Part shown: positions 1 to 11,400 of the stretch, piece by piece | How the letters are laid out: each line of letters starts with the position of its first letter | Position numbering within the stretch: the first letter of the stretch is position 1 | NCBI GenBank assembly: GCA_026168455.1 | Contig: CM047429.1 | Span: 6,723,125-6,787,124, forward strand | Reading direction: 5' to 3' | DNA: 64,000 nucleotides | From: Theocolax elegans | Taxonomy: Eukaryota; Arthropoda; Insecta; Hymenoptera; Cerocephalidae | Translations under genes and position numbers: made by a program | The notes under the pieces: generated by a model | The model's input: only the letters and a program-made list of their open reading frames with translations | Databases searched by the model: none | What the model was told of the DNA's origin: nothing

Positions 1-462
1 TATTAAATTATGCGCAAATTCGCTTAACCAAATTAAATTTACTAAGATCAACCACTTTGTAAAAAAAAACAAAATATTACAAATCTGTAATTTGTTAAAA
101 ATAAATTTTCAATTGTTTACAAAAAAAAAATAGAATTAAGTTGAATTAACAAATATAATATTCAAAGTTTAAAAGAATTTAAAGACAAATTGTTTAAAAA
201 AAAAAAATTTTAAATTGCGAAGAAACGCTATTAAATTATTTTAATAATTTATAATAACAACAAAAAAAAAATTAAATTGAATTCAAATTTAAAAAAAATA
301 AATCAATTTACTTTATTTGCGCACACGCTTACATACACATACATACATGTACCGCGATACGCTACAATACTTATATTTACCGCGTAAATCACACACACAC
401 TTACACGCACGCACGCAAATAGACTAACTCAACCTAAATTGCGATTATACAGTTTACGACAA
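1..462. repeat. Direct repeat, copy A
   Basis: This non-coding stretch recurs almost base for base at 1705-2167, in the same orientation. It is AT-rich and holds short A runs and an (AC)-rich segment. Both copies end at the same motif (GTTTACGACAA). Copy A touches the window edge, so its true start is unknown. Copy B lies between the gag remnant and the PBS of a minus-strand Gypsy element, so it occupies the leader. Copy A, on the far side of the gag remnant, looks like an internal duplication or a nested second copy. Confidence 0.85.
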
Positions 463-1606
463 GATTTGCGTAAGTTGATCGCTTGTAACTACAGGCACAT
501 TTTCCCCCCTTCCAGACTCTTGCCAATCCGCAGGAGCTGGCAGAGACGAGAAATTTGACGTAGGAGTCGGAAAATTTAACGCGTTTGCGTTTAAACGCGA
601 TCCAAGCGACTTTTCCGTTTGCGTGTGTAATACCGCTTGAGGTGCTTCAGGATGCTTATTCGTTTCAAAATAATTTAAATTAAAAGTATCTTGAAAATTA
701 ACACTTTTGCGATTTTTCCGCTGCTTTTCCGCCGCAATTGACGTTTGCGTCGGAAGCTGCGTACTCGTCGCAAAATCCGCTAATTGCTGCCTTAGATAAT
801 TCAACTCCTTCTCTTGTTGAAAGGCAAGCGATTGCGTTCTACTCAACTCCAGGGCTAAACCCCTTGGAGCGTTGTAGACTACGCCATTAGCTAATGCACA
901 TAAAACGATATCATATCTATTTTATTATTTTCTTTTGAAGAAAATACCGTTTTTGGTATCGCACCTCTTGACTGTAAATGCGTACTCGCTGCTTGCGTCG
1001 TCGAGTACGTAGTTGTAGTAGCGGTCGTTATCATCGCGGTCGAAATGGTAGGAATTGGCCTTACCGGTATGGTTGTGTTAAGCGTTTTTATCGAAGTCAA
1101 TTCAAAATTTGATTTAAATTATTTTCGGCGGTGTTTTCCGCCGCGTTTTCCGCAAGGTTCCCCGCGATATTTCCCGCGTTAACCTCGCTATGCTGCGATT
1201 CCGCATCGGAATCGGCAAGTTGATCGTCATTTGACTTCGAGCTATTGGCAAGCGGAGAGAATCCGCTCTCATCCGCTCGATTGAGATTTTCAAATTGTCT
1301 GTGCGCAATCTGTACTTGCGCTTCTTCGCTAAATTTCGCATGTTTCAAAACGGTGCAGAGTCTTTGTTCACGATGAGTCCGCGAAACTAAATCATCGTCA
1401 CTAGTTGACTGGACGAAATCCGCGGCTGTATAATCGCCGCGTAAACGCCTATATAACCTGTCTACACGTACAAAGGGCGTACCATCGCGCGTCAATTCTA
1501 GCTGATCAAGTACAGAATCGAATTGATCGCTTGTTAGACTCAAAATCCATCCTTGGATCTCAACTCCGTACGTTTGATCGAAATCACACTCGTTCATACA
1601 CGCCAT
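454..1606 (-). pseudogene. gag: Ty3/Gypsy-like gag remnant
   Basis: Three overlapping minus-strand reading frames (1097-1606, 891-1100, 454-846) look like one broken gag. The first begins with ATG and MACMNECDFDQ, lacks recognisable domains, and ends in an Asn/Glu-rich tail with AENxAEN repeats. The last is Gln/Thr-rich. No zinc knuckle or protease is visible here. I assign gag because of position: the frames lie downstream of a minus-strand LTR and a PBS (2531-3343). The frame changes mark decay. The element would continue left of the window. Class is inferred from the PBS and LTR, not from a protein signature. Confidence 0.5.
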
Positions 1607-1704
1607 TTCGAATTATAAAATTTAAATTTTAGGCCTTATTGGCAAAATAAATTCTCACAATTAAAAAAATTTATTAAACAAATTACAAAATAATTGCGAA
1701 TCGC

Positions 1705-2167
1705 TATTAAATTATGCGCAAATTCGCTTAACCAAATTAAATTTACTAAGATCAACCACTTTGTAAAAAAAACAAAATATTACAAATCTGTAATTTGTTA
1801 AAAATAAATTTTTCAATTGTTTACAAAAAAAAAATAGAATTAAGTTGAATTAACAAATATAATATTCAAAGTTTAAAAGAATTTAAAGACAAATTGTTTA
1901 AAAAAAAAAAATTTTAAATTGCGAAGAAACGCTATTAAATTATTTTAATAATTTATAATAACAACAAAAAAAAAATTAAATTGAATTCAAATTTAAAAAA
2001 AATAAATCAATTTACTTTATTTGCGCACACGCTTACATACACATACATACATGTACCGCGATACGCTACAATACTTATATTTACCGCGTAAATCACACAC
2101 ACACTTACACGCACGCACGCAAAATAGACTAACTCAACCTAAATTGCGATTATACAGTTTACGACAA
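1705..2167. repeat. Direct repeat, copy B (element leader)
   Basis: Second copy of the 1-462 sequence. It sits between the PBS (2531-2542) and the gag-like frames, where the 5' untranslated leader of the minus-strand Gypsy element should be. Differences from copy A are a few indels in A runs. Confidence 0.85.
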
Positions 2168-2530
2168 ATTATTAAAAAAACAATAATTTTATTTTCCGCG
2201 GTGTCGCTAATAATTATTTAAATAAACAATTAAATAATAAAAGAAGCACGAAATAATTAAATTCGCAATACGCTAAAATTAAACGAAAAGAAAATTCGAT
2301 TTAAGATTCAAATAATATAAGATACGAAAGAATATTTTCGAAAAGGATAAAGTTACACACTTCGAATATTATTTGAAGCGTAAACAATGCGCTCGCTCGC
2401 TCTCGAAATGCTCGAAATAAGATCTCTTAATTTAACACGCCTATTGACTGAATTAAAACTTTTAAATATTAGAAATTTAATTTTTAGACTATTAATTGTC
2501 AATCATATGCGTATCGCTAATTACCATGCA

Positions 2531-2542
2531 CGTTGGGCGCCA
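2531..2542 (-). promoter_or_regulatory. Primer binding site of minus-strand Gypsy element
   Basis: Read on the minus strand this is TGGCGCCCAACG, directly after an LTR ending CGTTACA. The TGGCGCC start is the form expected for pairing with a tRNA 3' CCA end. It fixes the orientation of the element and the end of the LTR. Confidence 0.75.
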
Positions 2543-3343
2543 TGTAACGGTTTTGCTATTTTTAAATATAAATACAAAAAGATAATAACAATTAACTACC
2601 GTTAAAATAATAGTCTCATTTACACGATCGGCCGCTCAGTAATAATACGACTATAGTAAGCCGTATAGGCGGAGGCGGCGGTAATCTTTACTTAGCGAAA
2701 CGCGAGAAAAAGGGGTAAACAACTAAATAAGCAACAATGCAATATTTAATTAATAATTAAAATAAATGTATTCAGAAAAAGTAATACAGGCGCGTCGCAG
2801 CGCGCGAAACGCAGGTCAATATACGCGCGAAATAAATAAAGAGAGAAAGAGAGAGAGAGAGACTACAAGACTGGCACTTACAGTGCGTGAGCCGCGATCG
2901 ATGAATAAACAACCAGGCGAAGTCTGCGTAGTCGCTACCCTTTAGCTTCCTGGGCTGCGTCGTCGCCAAACAAACTAATGTAACTCCACTGGATCACCAG
3001 CAGAGCACCAGGATCACAAGCACGGGGCGATCAAAATATGGAGAGAACAAATCACAAGGTTTCTCACGACAGTTGAAATTAATCGCACGGTTGAATTTTA
3101 ATCTCTCGGCGGTTGAGATTAGTCGCTCCACGGTTGAGTTTAATCTAAGTGCTCTCGCACTTACGAACCGAAAACTCTCTCTCTCTTTCCCTACTTTTAC
3201 CTTTACGAAGGTCCGCGAAAATCGCCGAAAATCGTCGAACGTCGACCTGTAACATCTGTAAAGATTAATACACAGGCTAGACAGAGAGAGAGAGAATGTA
3301 ACGAGCAATGTAATATAATCAAATATTACATTGATTCGTTACA
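2543..3343 (-). mobile_element. 5' LTR of minus-strand Gypsy element
   Basis: On the minus strand the segment starts TGTAACG and ends CGTTACA, so it has TG...CA ends with matching inverted heptamers, and it is followed at once by a PBS. It is about 801 bp and contains a (GA)n tract near 2840-2860 and a GC-richer part at 2870-3200. The partner 3' LTR is outside the window, so LTR identity, age and target duplication cannot be judged. Confidence 0.65.
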
Positions 3344-3354
3344 ATATTTATTTA

Positions 3355-6088
3355 ATCTTAGTCAATTACACAAGAGTTTATAGATACTGAACATATTTCT
3401 ACATAATACTGAAACAATTAAAAAAAATTAAAAATAATCGACATGATAAAACTTACACTGGAGTAAGGAAATTTAATTTTAATTGTTAATACGTAGTAAC
3501 ACATATATTATTATATACAATATTTCCACACTATTCCTGTAAGAAGCTACATGAATCTAGTAACAAATGTGTTATTTTTCTACCAGAATAATATTTTCAA
3601 CAACAAAAATTAGAATATAAAATTATTTTTTAACCATTTTACATATATTTCATGCTTTTTCATGATGTTTCACGGAAAGGAGATGAAGAATTAAAATTTC
3701 ATACAAAATTACTAAACTCAGCTAATGCATCGTATGTATTCAATTATTCTTTCAAACAAATAATTATACATAATAATTGAATTTATAAAAATTTTTTTCA
3801 GATTAAAATTCTTGCTAAAAGATTTATTTTCACATTTTATTAATTTTGTTTTATTTTCAAAAATCTTTTATAAAAAAGAATTTTAGTAATTGCAACCAAA
3901 AAATATAAATGATATCCAATTACAATAATAAAAAATTGAATATTAATTATAAAAGTTATTTTAATATTACATTAAAAAAATGAAAGAAAAATAATATTTT
4001 AAATTTTTTAACCACCTTCCTCACGCATTTTACATCTTAGAAATAGAAGATGATGAAAAATGTTTGTAAAAAAAATCTATGTAAATGTAATAAAAAAAAA
4101 ATAAAACGTATCGTCCAATAAAATATGTATTACATTAAATTATATATATTATATTATATATATTATCAAAATTTATTAGAGTAATAGTACTGATTTTGTC
4201 AATGTTCGTATTACTGTGACCGCTTTTTTTTTACCGAAAACCCCTATGAAATAGTTTTCAAATTTTTCAACTAACCCCCCTCTTACCCCCTACCACTCAA
4301 TCAGTACATGGGGAAAAATTAAGACTGGTTGTCATATTCAATATTGACCCTTCCTTCCACCTTCCTTCATCTTTACAATAGGGGATAAAAAGAGTGGTTG
4401 TCATATTGTTATTCACCTGTACCGAAACCCCTAAATTATTTTTGGTATTTTTCTAATTTCATTTCCCCTATCCCCCTCTTGCCCCTCCTCCATCTAGCAA
4501 TAAATGAAGGATAAATGAAGAGTGAATATCATATCGCTATTCACCGTATCCAACAATCTCATCTTAGTTCTTTTAGAATAAAAAAGAATGGACGTCATAT
4601 TCTAATTATAAAAATTTTCTAATTTTACCCCCCCCCCCTCTCATGACTCCTCCTGCACCTATCATTAGATGTGAGATAAATGATGTGTGGTTGTCGTATT
4701 CAGCGTTAAGCCTTCCACTCCACACATACGTTTAATTCTTGTAACTTTTGGGATACCGGACATCGGAGAACGGATGAATTTTGATATATATATAGATGAT
4801 AAATCAAATATAAAATTTTAATTTTTTTAACCACCTTTCTCACTCATTTTACACCTTTGTAATAGAGTATGATGAAAAATGTGTAAAAACGTATATTTAA
4901 CTGTGATAAAAAAACAAAACGAATCATCAAATAAAATATATATTACATTAAAATATATTATGTAAGTTATTAAAAATTATTAGACTGACAGTACTGCTTC
5001 AGTTATGTTAGTATTACTGTGACTACTTTATTTTTACATTATTTATGTATGTAGTTACTATTATTTATTATTAATTACTTATAATATTACTTATAGGTAT
5101 GTTCTTAATATGATAATTTAATTTGGTACAAAAATATACAAACATTGGAGTACTGGCAAAAGTGCTTACACACTTTTTTAATATTTTATCCCGTAATTAG
5201 TGGAGTTATCCATCCCGGAATACCTCACGAATTCCCGAAATATCGAGGAAACCCCGTAATTAGTGAAGTATCCCGAAATATCCAGGAAATCTCGTAATTA
5301 GTGAAGTTATCCCGAAAAAACTCAGAAACTCCCGAAGTATGCACTAAATCCCAAGATTAGTAAAGTTAACCCGGCATACCTCAACAATGATCGAAATATT
5401 AAGAAAATCTCGGAATTGGTGAAGTTATACCGGAATACCTCAAAATTTCCCGAAATATCGAGGAAATCCCGTAATTAGTGAAATTATCCAGGCATACATC
5501 AGGAATTCCCGAAATATCGAGGAAATCCCGTAATTAGTGAAATTATCCCGACATATCCACTAAATCCCAAAATTAGTAAATTTATCCCGACATACCTCAG
5601 AAATTATCGAAATATTAAGAAAATCTCGAAATTGGTGGAGTTATCCCGGAATACATAAAAAATTCCCAAAATACCACAGAAAATCCCGAAATACCACAGA
5701 AAATCTTGAAATAACCAGAAAATCCCGAAATTAGGAAATTTATCCCGAAATACCACAGGAAATCCCGCAAATAGTGGATTAACCCGGAATGCCACAGAAA
5801 ATCCCGAACATCCAGAAAATCCCGAAACATCCAGGAAATCCCGAAATCGGTCGATTTATCCCGAAATACCACACGAAATTCCGAAACATCCAGGAAGTCA
5901 AAAATTTGGTGGATTTATTCCGGAATATCACAGAATATCCCGAAACATCCAGGAAATCCCGAAAGTGGTGGAGTTACCCGGAATACGTCAGAATATCCTG
6001 AAACATCCAGAACACCCCTCAATTAGTGAATTTATCCCAAAATGTCACATAAAATCCCGAAACATCCAGGAAATCCCGAAATCGGTCG
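3355..6088 (-). repeat. Large interspersed repeat, copy 1, left part
   Basis: From TCTTAGTCAATTAC onward the sequence matches 41667-43560 nearly continuously for about 1.9 kb, in the same orientation, then passes into a 59-bp satellite. The repeat resumes after the BEL insertion and ends at 13955. Read on the minus strand its right end is TCTATATTATATTAAAATTC followed by a GC-rich CCGTTCTCCGG stretch, after a host A. That resembles a Helitron 5' end. The other end contains CTAA but is not followed by T, so the class is unresolved. No coding frame is seen. Confidence 0.8.
5189..6088. repeat. 59-bp satellite array, part 1
   Basis: Degenerate tandem units built around CCCGAAACATCCAGGAAAT, an AAATTGGTGGA core and ATCCCGGAATACCACAG. 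Spacing of the conserved ATACCACA motif in the better preserved part (13294, 13353, 13412) gives a 59-bp period. The array is interrupted by the BEL element and continues at 12989. A homologous array is at 43560-44480. It has no conserved frame; small open frames here are by-products of the repeat. Confidence 0.9.
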
Positions 6089-6623
6089 TGTCGTCAATTC
6101 AATTAATATATGTTTAATTTCATTTCAGTTAAATTCAAATTCAAATATAATTTGAAATAACAATTTCAAAGTGAATTGTTTTTTTTTGGTCCGGTAATGC
6201 GGTCGGGCGGTTTTCTCTAGAAAACCCGTCAGAGTACCGTTCGTGACCATAGTATAAGCGGTAATGCGGTCGGGCAGTTTTCGTCAAAAAACTTGTCAGA
6301 GTACCGTTCGCAACGATTAGTAATGACACGGTAAGGCGATCGGGCAACTTGATTGGTCCAGATTGCCAGAAAGTCGTACGCGCCATATTCCGGAAGGGAA
6401 CAAGAAATTGGCGCCAAAAAGCAGGGGTATAAATCGAGAGTGCGGGATGACGACCGGTTCAGTTAGTCTTCAACGCTCACCTTTGTAATATTGTCTTTAG
6501 TTGATGTATTTCTTCTTTGTTTCAAGTGTTAATAACGTGTACAGTGTTGAATTAATTAAATAAATATTGTTGTTTCTTTTTTTCTGACTTAAACTTGATT
6601 TCCATCCCCCTCCATTGGTCACA
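6089..6623 (+). repeat. BEL/Pao 5' LTR
   Basis: TG...CA-bounded 535-bp LTR. It contains a GGGTATAAAT TATA box near 6424-6433, followed about 30 bp later by a TTCAGTTAG initiator-like motif (6458-6466), which is a good core promoter, and an AATAAA-like ATTAAATAAAT near 6555. Short internal repeats of the CGGTAATGCGGTCGGGC type occur twice. Confidence 0.95.
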
Positions 6624-6626
6624 TTT

Positions 6627-6644
6627 TGGTGCCGAAACCCGGGA
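6627..6644 (+). promoter_or_regulatory. BEL/Pao primer binding site
   Basis: TGGTGCCGAAACCCGGGA lies four bases after the LTR and starts with TGG, complementary to a tRNA 3' CCA end. I cannot say which tRNA without a tRNA set from this genome. Confidence 0.8.
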
Positions 6645-6757
6645 GTATTGCGGGTCGGTGACCGGAGAGGGGTCGGATTCAAGTAAAGTGAAAGTGATTT
6701 AATTTAAACATTTATTGTTTCTGCGAATTGAACTTTGGAACAAATTGAACTTTTGAT

Positions 6758-8470
6758 ATGGTGCGCGGAGTGACTCGAGGGGGGAGAACTACGAAACGTG
6801 GCACACGTGGTCGGCCGCCGCGTGAGCGTCGCCTAAGTGGACATGGAGCTACACCTCCCCCACCACCCAGAGGCCCCAGGACGACATCGAGCCATAGCGG
6901 CATAACGATGGGAGGCACGCCTCTCCCACCTCTCGCAGGTCCGATGACGACGTCAAGTCGCGGGAGCATCGGGATAGGAACACCGCCTCCCCCACCACCA
7001 AGACGATCGATGTCGACGACTAGCCGTGTAAGTGATATCAGGCCTGAAGTGCCGGCGTGTTTCAATACGCCGCTATCACATACAACTTCGGTAATGTACG
7101 AGAATATGCGGGGTTTCGAAGGTGAGCATGCACATTTATTAAAAGAACGCAAGCGACGTCTAGAAATTGAGGCCGAAGAAGCGCGTATTGCCGTGAAAAA
7201 AAGGGCTATCGATGAGCGTGAACATTTAGAATTAGAACGTATTAATGCACAATTAGCTTTAAGACTGGCAGACGAGCATGATAAGGCTGAGTATGAGCGG
7301 GAGCCGCACGGCAGATGCGTCGATAGCGTTAGGGAGTGGGTAATGTCAAGTACCTCGGGTCGCCCTGTTGAACCTTTCGAACGGACGCGAAATAACAATA
7401 GACCTAGTAACCAAGCGGTATTAACTAATCCTTGGAAAGAACAATACGCGGGCATATCAACGGAACCCCCACCAAAATATATAAACAGACTTACAAATCG
7501 TAGTTTACCGAGCTTCAGTGGGGACCCGCTTGAGTGGCTTAGATTCAAACACGCGTTTAATTTATCAACTAAGTTAGGCGGTTATACAGATGAAGAAAAT
7601 ATTTCCCGCTTATATGATTGTTTACGTGGGGAGGCCCGAGAAGCTGTGTCGTCCTTATTGATAACAGCCGCAAGCGCACGACACATCCTGAGCTCCCTCG
7701 AGACACGCTTCGGCAACCCGCATGAAATTATAAATAAAATTATCAAAGAAATTAAAAAACTTCCTGGTATCGGAGTTGTGAATTCGAACATTGCAGTCCT
7801 GGCATCTAAGGTCGAAAATGGTGTTGCGGCCATCGAAGCTTTAAGTAACCAAGGGTATTTACATAGTCCAGAATTGTGTAACGAGATTTTATTAAAAATT
7901 CCCAAACCTATGTTGTTACTTTATAATCGTTTTATTACAAATGAACCACCAAATCAAGCTCGTTTAATATCTATTGGAAAATTCTTGCGCCAAGAGGCCG
8001 AATTAGCATGTGTTGCTGGAACCATGCAAATTCAATCCTATACAAAGGGAAATAAAGATAACGATCAGACGCCTGGTAGACACAATAACCGCGAAATTCG
8101 AAGGAAGAATACGCATGCAGTGTTTACAACCAGAGATCAAAATAAATCAATGAGAGCAAACAAAAGCAAAGCAACAACAAAAGTGTCCTGTACCTACTGC
8201 CGTGGTCTTCCTCATTCTATTGAGAAGTGTACCAAATTCTCAGAAGTACCAATTAATGATCGTTGGGAATGGGCAAAAACATCGCGTGTTTGTTTTAACT
8301 GTCTGATGAGTGGACATCGGGCATCGAAATGTCAAAGAAGGAAATGTCACGTGAATCAATGTAATCGAGGTCACCATAGTCTTCTTCATGCCGAGGTCGA
8401 GGCGACAGAGGAACGTACAAGGACATCGCCTACACTGCGCTCTGAGGCAGGTAATGCAAACCAACAATGA
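6758..8470 (+). CDS. gag: BEL/Pao Gag polyprotein
   Basis: A 570-residue intact frame starting at the first ATG after the PBS. Residues 1-90 are Arg/Pro/Gly-rich with three polyproline clusters. About residues 110-190 form a charged helical, coiled-coil-like stretch (LLKERKRRLEIEAEEARIAV). About 245-410 match the DUF1759-type core of BEL/Pao Gag (SLPSFSGDPLEWLRFKHAF). The C-terminus has cysteine-rich nucleocapsid motifs: CTYCRGLPHSIEKC near 477, CFNCLMSGHRASKC near 512, and CHVNQCNRGHHSLLH. It should assemble the particle and bind element RNA. It ends at TGA in the context TGA CTAG, with pol following in the same frame. Confidence 0.95.
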   Translation: MVRGVTRGGRTTKRGTRGRPPRERRLSGHGATPPPPPRGPRTTSSHSGITMGGTPLPPLAGPMTTSSRGSIGIGTPPPPPPRRSMSTTSRVSDIRPEVPACFNTPLSHTTSVMYENMRGFEGEHAHLLKERKRRLEIEAEEARIAVKKRAIDEREHLELERINAQLALRLADEHDKAEYEREPHGRCVDSVREWVMSSTSGRPVEPFERTRNNNRPSNQAVLTNPWKEQYAGISTEPPPKYINRLTNRSLPSFSGDPLEWLRFKHAFNLSTKLGGYTDEENISRLYDCLRGEAREAVSSLLITAASARHILSSLETRFGNPHEIINKIIKEIKKLPGIGVVNSNIAVLASKVENGVAAIEALSNQGYLHSPELCNEILLKIPKPMLLLYNRFITNEPPNQARLISIGKFLRQEAELACVAGTMQIQSYTKGNKDNDQTPGRHNNREIRRKNTHAVFTTRDQNKSMRANKSKATTKVSCTYCRGLPHSIEKCTKFSEVPINDRWEWAKTSRVCFNCLMSGHRASKCQRRKCHVNQCNRGHHSLLHAEVEATEERTRTSPTLRSEAGNANQQ

Positions 8471-8474
8471 CTAG
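8468..8474 (+). promoter_or_regulatory. Leaky-stop context between gag and pol
   Basis: The only stop between gag and pol is TGA followed by CTAG, and pol continues in the same frame. UGA CUAG is a known efficient stop-codon readthrough context in metazoan genes. Readthrough would make a Gag-Pol fusion, in place of the single frame more usual in BEL/Pao. It could instead be a plain nonsense mutation, since pol carries two others in weaker contexts. Confidence 0.5.
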
Positions 8475-11400
8475 AGAATAGACACGCTGTCATTTTAAAA
8501 GTGCTTCCAGTTACCATTTACGGACCGAATCGCAAATCATATATGACACATGCACTTTTAGATGAAGGATCTTCGCTTACCCTAATTGACGCGGATGTTT
8601 CTCAACAAGTAGGAGCAGCAGGGCAACGCGTGCCGCTTCGAATGTTAGGGGTAAGACAATCTAGAAGTGTAGATCTCGAAAGCGAAATAATATCTATTAA
8701 GATAATTGGTACAAATGGTCGAGAACACATAATGGACGGCGTGCGAACAGTAAGAAATCTGGGGCTTGGAGAACAACAGCTGTCCTTGGAAGTACGACGG
8801 CTAGCTCTTGAGACAGGTAAAATCTCGGAATACGAAATCTATAAGACGGCTCATCCAAAGCTATTAATAGGACAGAATTTCTGGGAATTAATTATTTCGT
8901 CCGGAGTATTTACAACTCGTCTAAAACGAGTTGTAATTTCACGCACAGCTATAGGTATGGTTATTCACGGCCAAGTGAGTGGTCGAGAAGAAGGGCGCAA
9001 TGAAACGTTAGTAGCCCATTCAACAGGTATCGAGGAGCTCGATGAGGGATCTGATCATTATAAAGATGACTGTCTACATGAATTGATAAAATCTAGTTTT
9101 TCCTTAGACTCATTAGGAATATCACAAACACCTAAAATTCATAAAAAGAATGAACTTGCATCACGTATACTCCAAAGTACTACAAAAAGGTTATCAATAG
9201 GTTGGGAAACCGGGCTTTTATGGGATTCTGATAAACCATCACTTCCCTCTAACAGGACATCCGCTCTACAAAGATTATATAATCTTGAAAAGAGATTTGA
9301 CAAGGATCCAGCATATGCTGAACGTTACCACCACGAGATGGACACGTTGATACGTCAAGGTTACGCTTCAAAAATAAACGAGACGCTACCAGCATCAAAA
9401 AATAGATGGTATCTACCACACTTTGGGGTTATCAGTGACAACAGGCCTGACAAACTTCGAATTGTGTTTGATGCAGCGGCCAAAACCAATGGCGTCAGCT
9501 TAAATGACAAGTTGTTAACCGGGCCAGACATGCTTCTCTCACTAATGGGAGTTTTATTAAGATTTCGACAACAGCGAGTAGCCTTTACTGCAGATATCAA
9601 AGAAATGTTCCTGCAGGTTAGGATGCGAACAGAGGACCATAGCGCGCAATTATTTTTGTATAGAGGTAATGATCGATCACGCGAACCTGACACTTATTCA
9701 ATGCAAACACTAATTTTTGGAGCAAGGTCGTCCCCGTGTAGTGCGATATATGTCCTCAACCGTAACGCCAGCGAATTCAAAGAAGAGATGCCTGATGCAT
9801 CTGAAGCCATCATGAGGAAATCATATATGGATGATTATTTGGATAGCGTGGAGACTGAAGAGCTTGCAAGAGTACGCATAAGTCAGATAATCAAGATAAA
9901 TAATCAGGGCGGTTTTAAGATGCACAAATGGGCCAGCAACAGGAGTGATGTTCTGCGAAACATTCCTCCAGAAAATAGACTACCAGGGTCAGTAAGCATC
10001 GAAACCGATGGAATAGCTAAACATTCCACTAAAACTCTGGGTCTCATCTGGGACCCAGCCTCGGACACATTTGCCTTTGCATTAAGTTTGGATCGTATCC
10101 CTGCCGATTTGAGAAGTGGAGACTTAGCCCCAACTAAGCGACAGATGCTTAGCGTGACAATGTCCATTTTTGATCCGCTTGGGTTCTTGTCTCCACTCAG
10201 TATTAAAGGTAGGATCCTACTACAAGACGCGTGGAGAGCTGAATTAGGTTGGGACGATCGTCTCGGAGAACCTGAATTGAGCAAATGGAGAAACTGGCTG
10301 AAAGAGATACAGAGGATTCGAGAATGTAAGATTCCAAGATGTTACTTGAGTCGATCGACGAAAGTTCGCAGCCAAGAACTACATACATTTAGCGATGCTA
10401 GTCAAGTAGCCTACGCTGCTGCCGCTTATTTCAGAGTTGAATACGAAGATGATGTTGTAGAGGTATTGTTAATAGCTGGCAAAAGCCGGGTGGCACCTAT
10501 CAAACCGACCACGATTCCAAGGTTGGAATTGCAAGCGGCAGTTATGGCTACACGGCTTGCTGCGACCATTCAAAGGGAAGTAGATGTCAAATTTGACAAG
10601 CGCTATTTTTACACAGACTCGCAGACCGTACTCTAGTGGATTAGGAGCGATTCGCGCAATTTCAAAGCATTTGTTTCGTTTCGGCTAGGAGAAATCGACG
10701 AGTCAACAAAAATCGACGAATGGCGATGGGTATCCACTGCAAACAACCCGGCAGATGATGCAACACGAAATTCTGATACAGATTTTAACACCCAAGCTCG
10801 TTGGTTTAGGGGACCCCCATTTTTGTACGAGGCTTTATCTGATAAACCTCATGAATCTAGTTTGATTCATTACATCCAAGATGAAAGAGCGTTAGAAGAA
10901 GAGGTATTAACAGACTACGGAGGGAAATCCCCACCCAATGATTGTTTACCTCAAATTTCCCGATTTTCAACCTACCTGCGGTTGATACGAGCTACTGCAA
11001 GAGTGCTGCAATTTATAAAAATCATTAAAAGAGTTATACCGAAAAATGCCCCCTTATCAAATGTACTGGTAGAACAAGCAGAAATGCTATGGATTAAGAG
11101 CTCTCAAAAGGATTCCTTTAAAACGGAAATAGCGTGCATACAAGCAAGTAACCCGTTGAGTCGAGGGAGTAAGCTTTTGAAATTAACACCAATATTGGAT
11201 AATAGGGGGATACTGCGAGCTGAGAGTCGCATCGACAATGCAATTAACATTCCGATGTCCGCAAAGCACCCAATATTACTTGATGGGGATCATTCATTTA
11301 CAAGGCTTCTGATAAAGTGGTATCACACCAAATTTCATCATGGTAATCAAGAGACGATAATTAATGAAATTCGACAGAAATATTGGATTCTCAAACTACG

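Noticed and set aside
3355..3370. Helitron 3' end (CTAA) at the left end of repeat copy 1
   Set aside because: CTAA is followed by G, not T, in both copies and no GC hairpin precedes it, so I did not call a Helitron.
5604..6001. Open frames in the 59-bp satellite, both strands
   Set aside because: They follow the repeat period and differ between arrays; no domain and no start conservation.
6712..7548. 278-residue minus-strand frame opposite BEL gag
   Set aside because: Shadow of the plus-strand gag frame; lacks any domain, while gag has zinc knuckles and family motifs.
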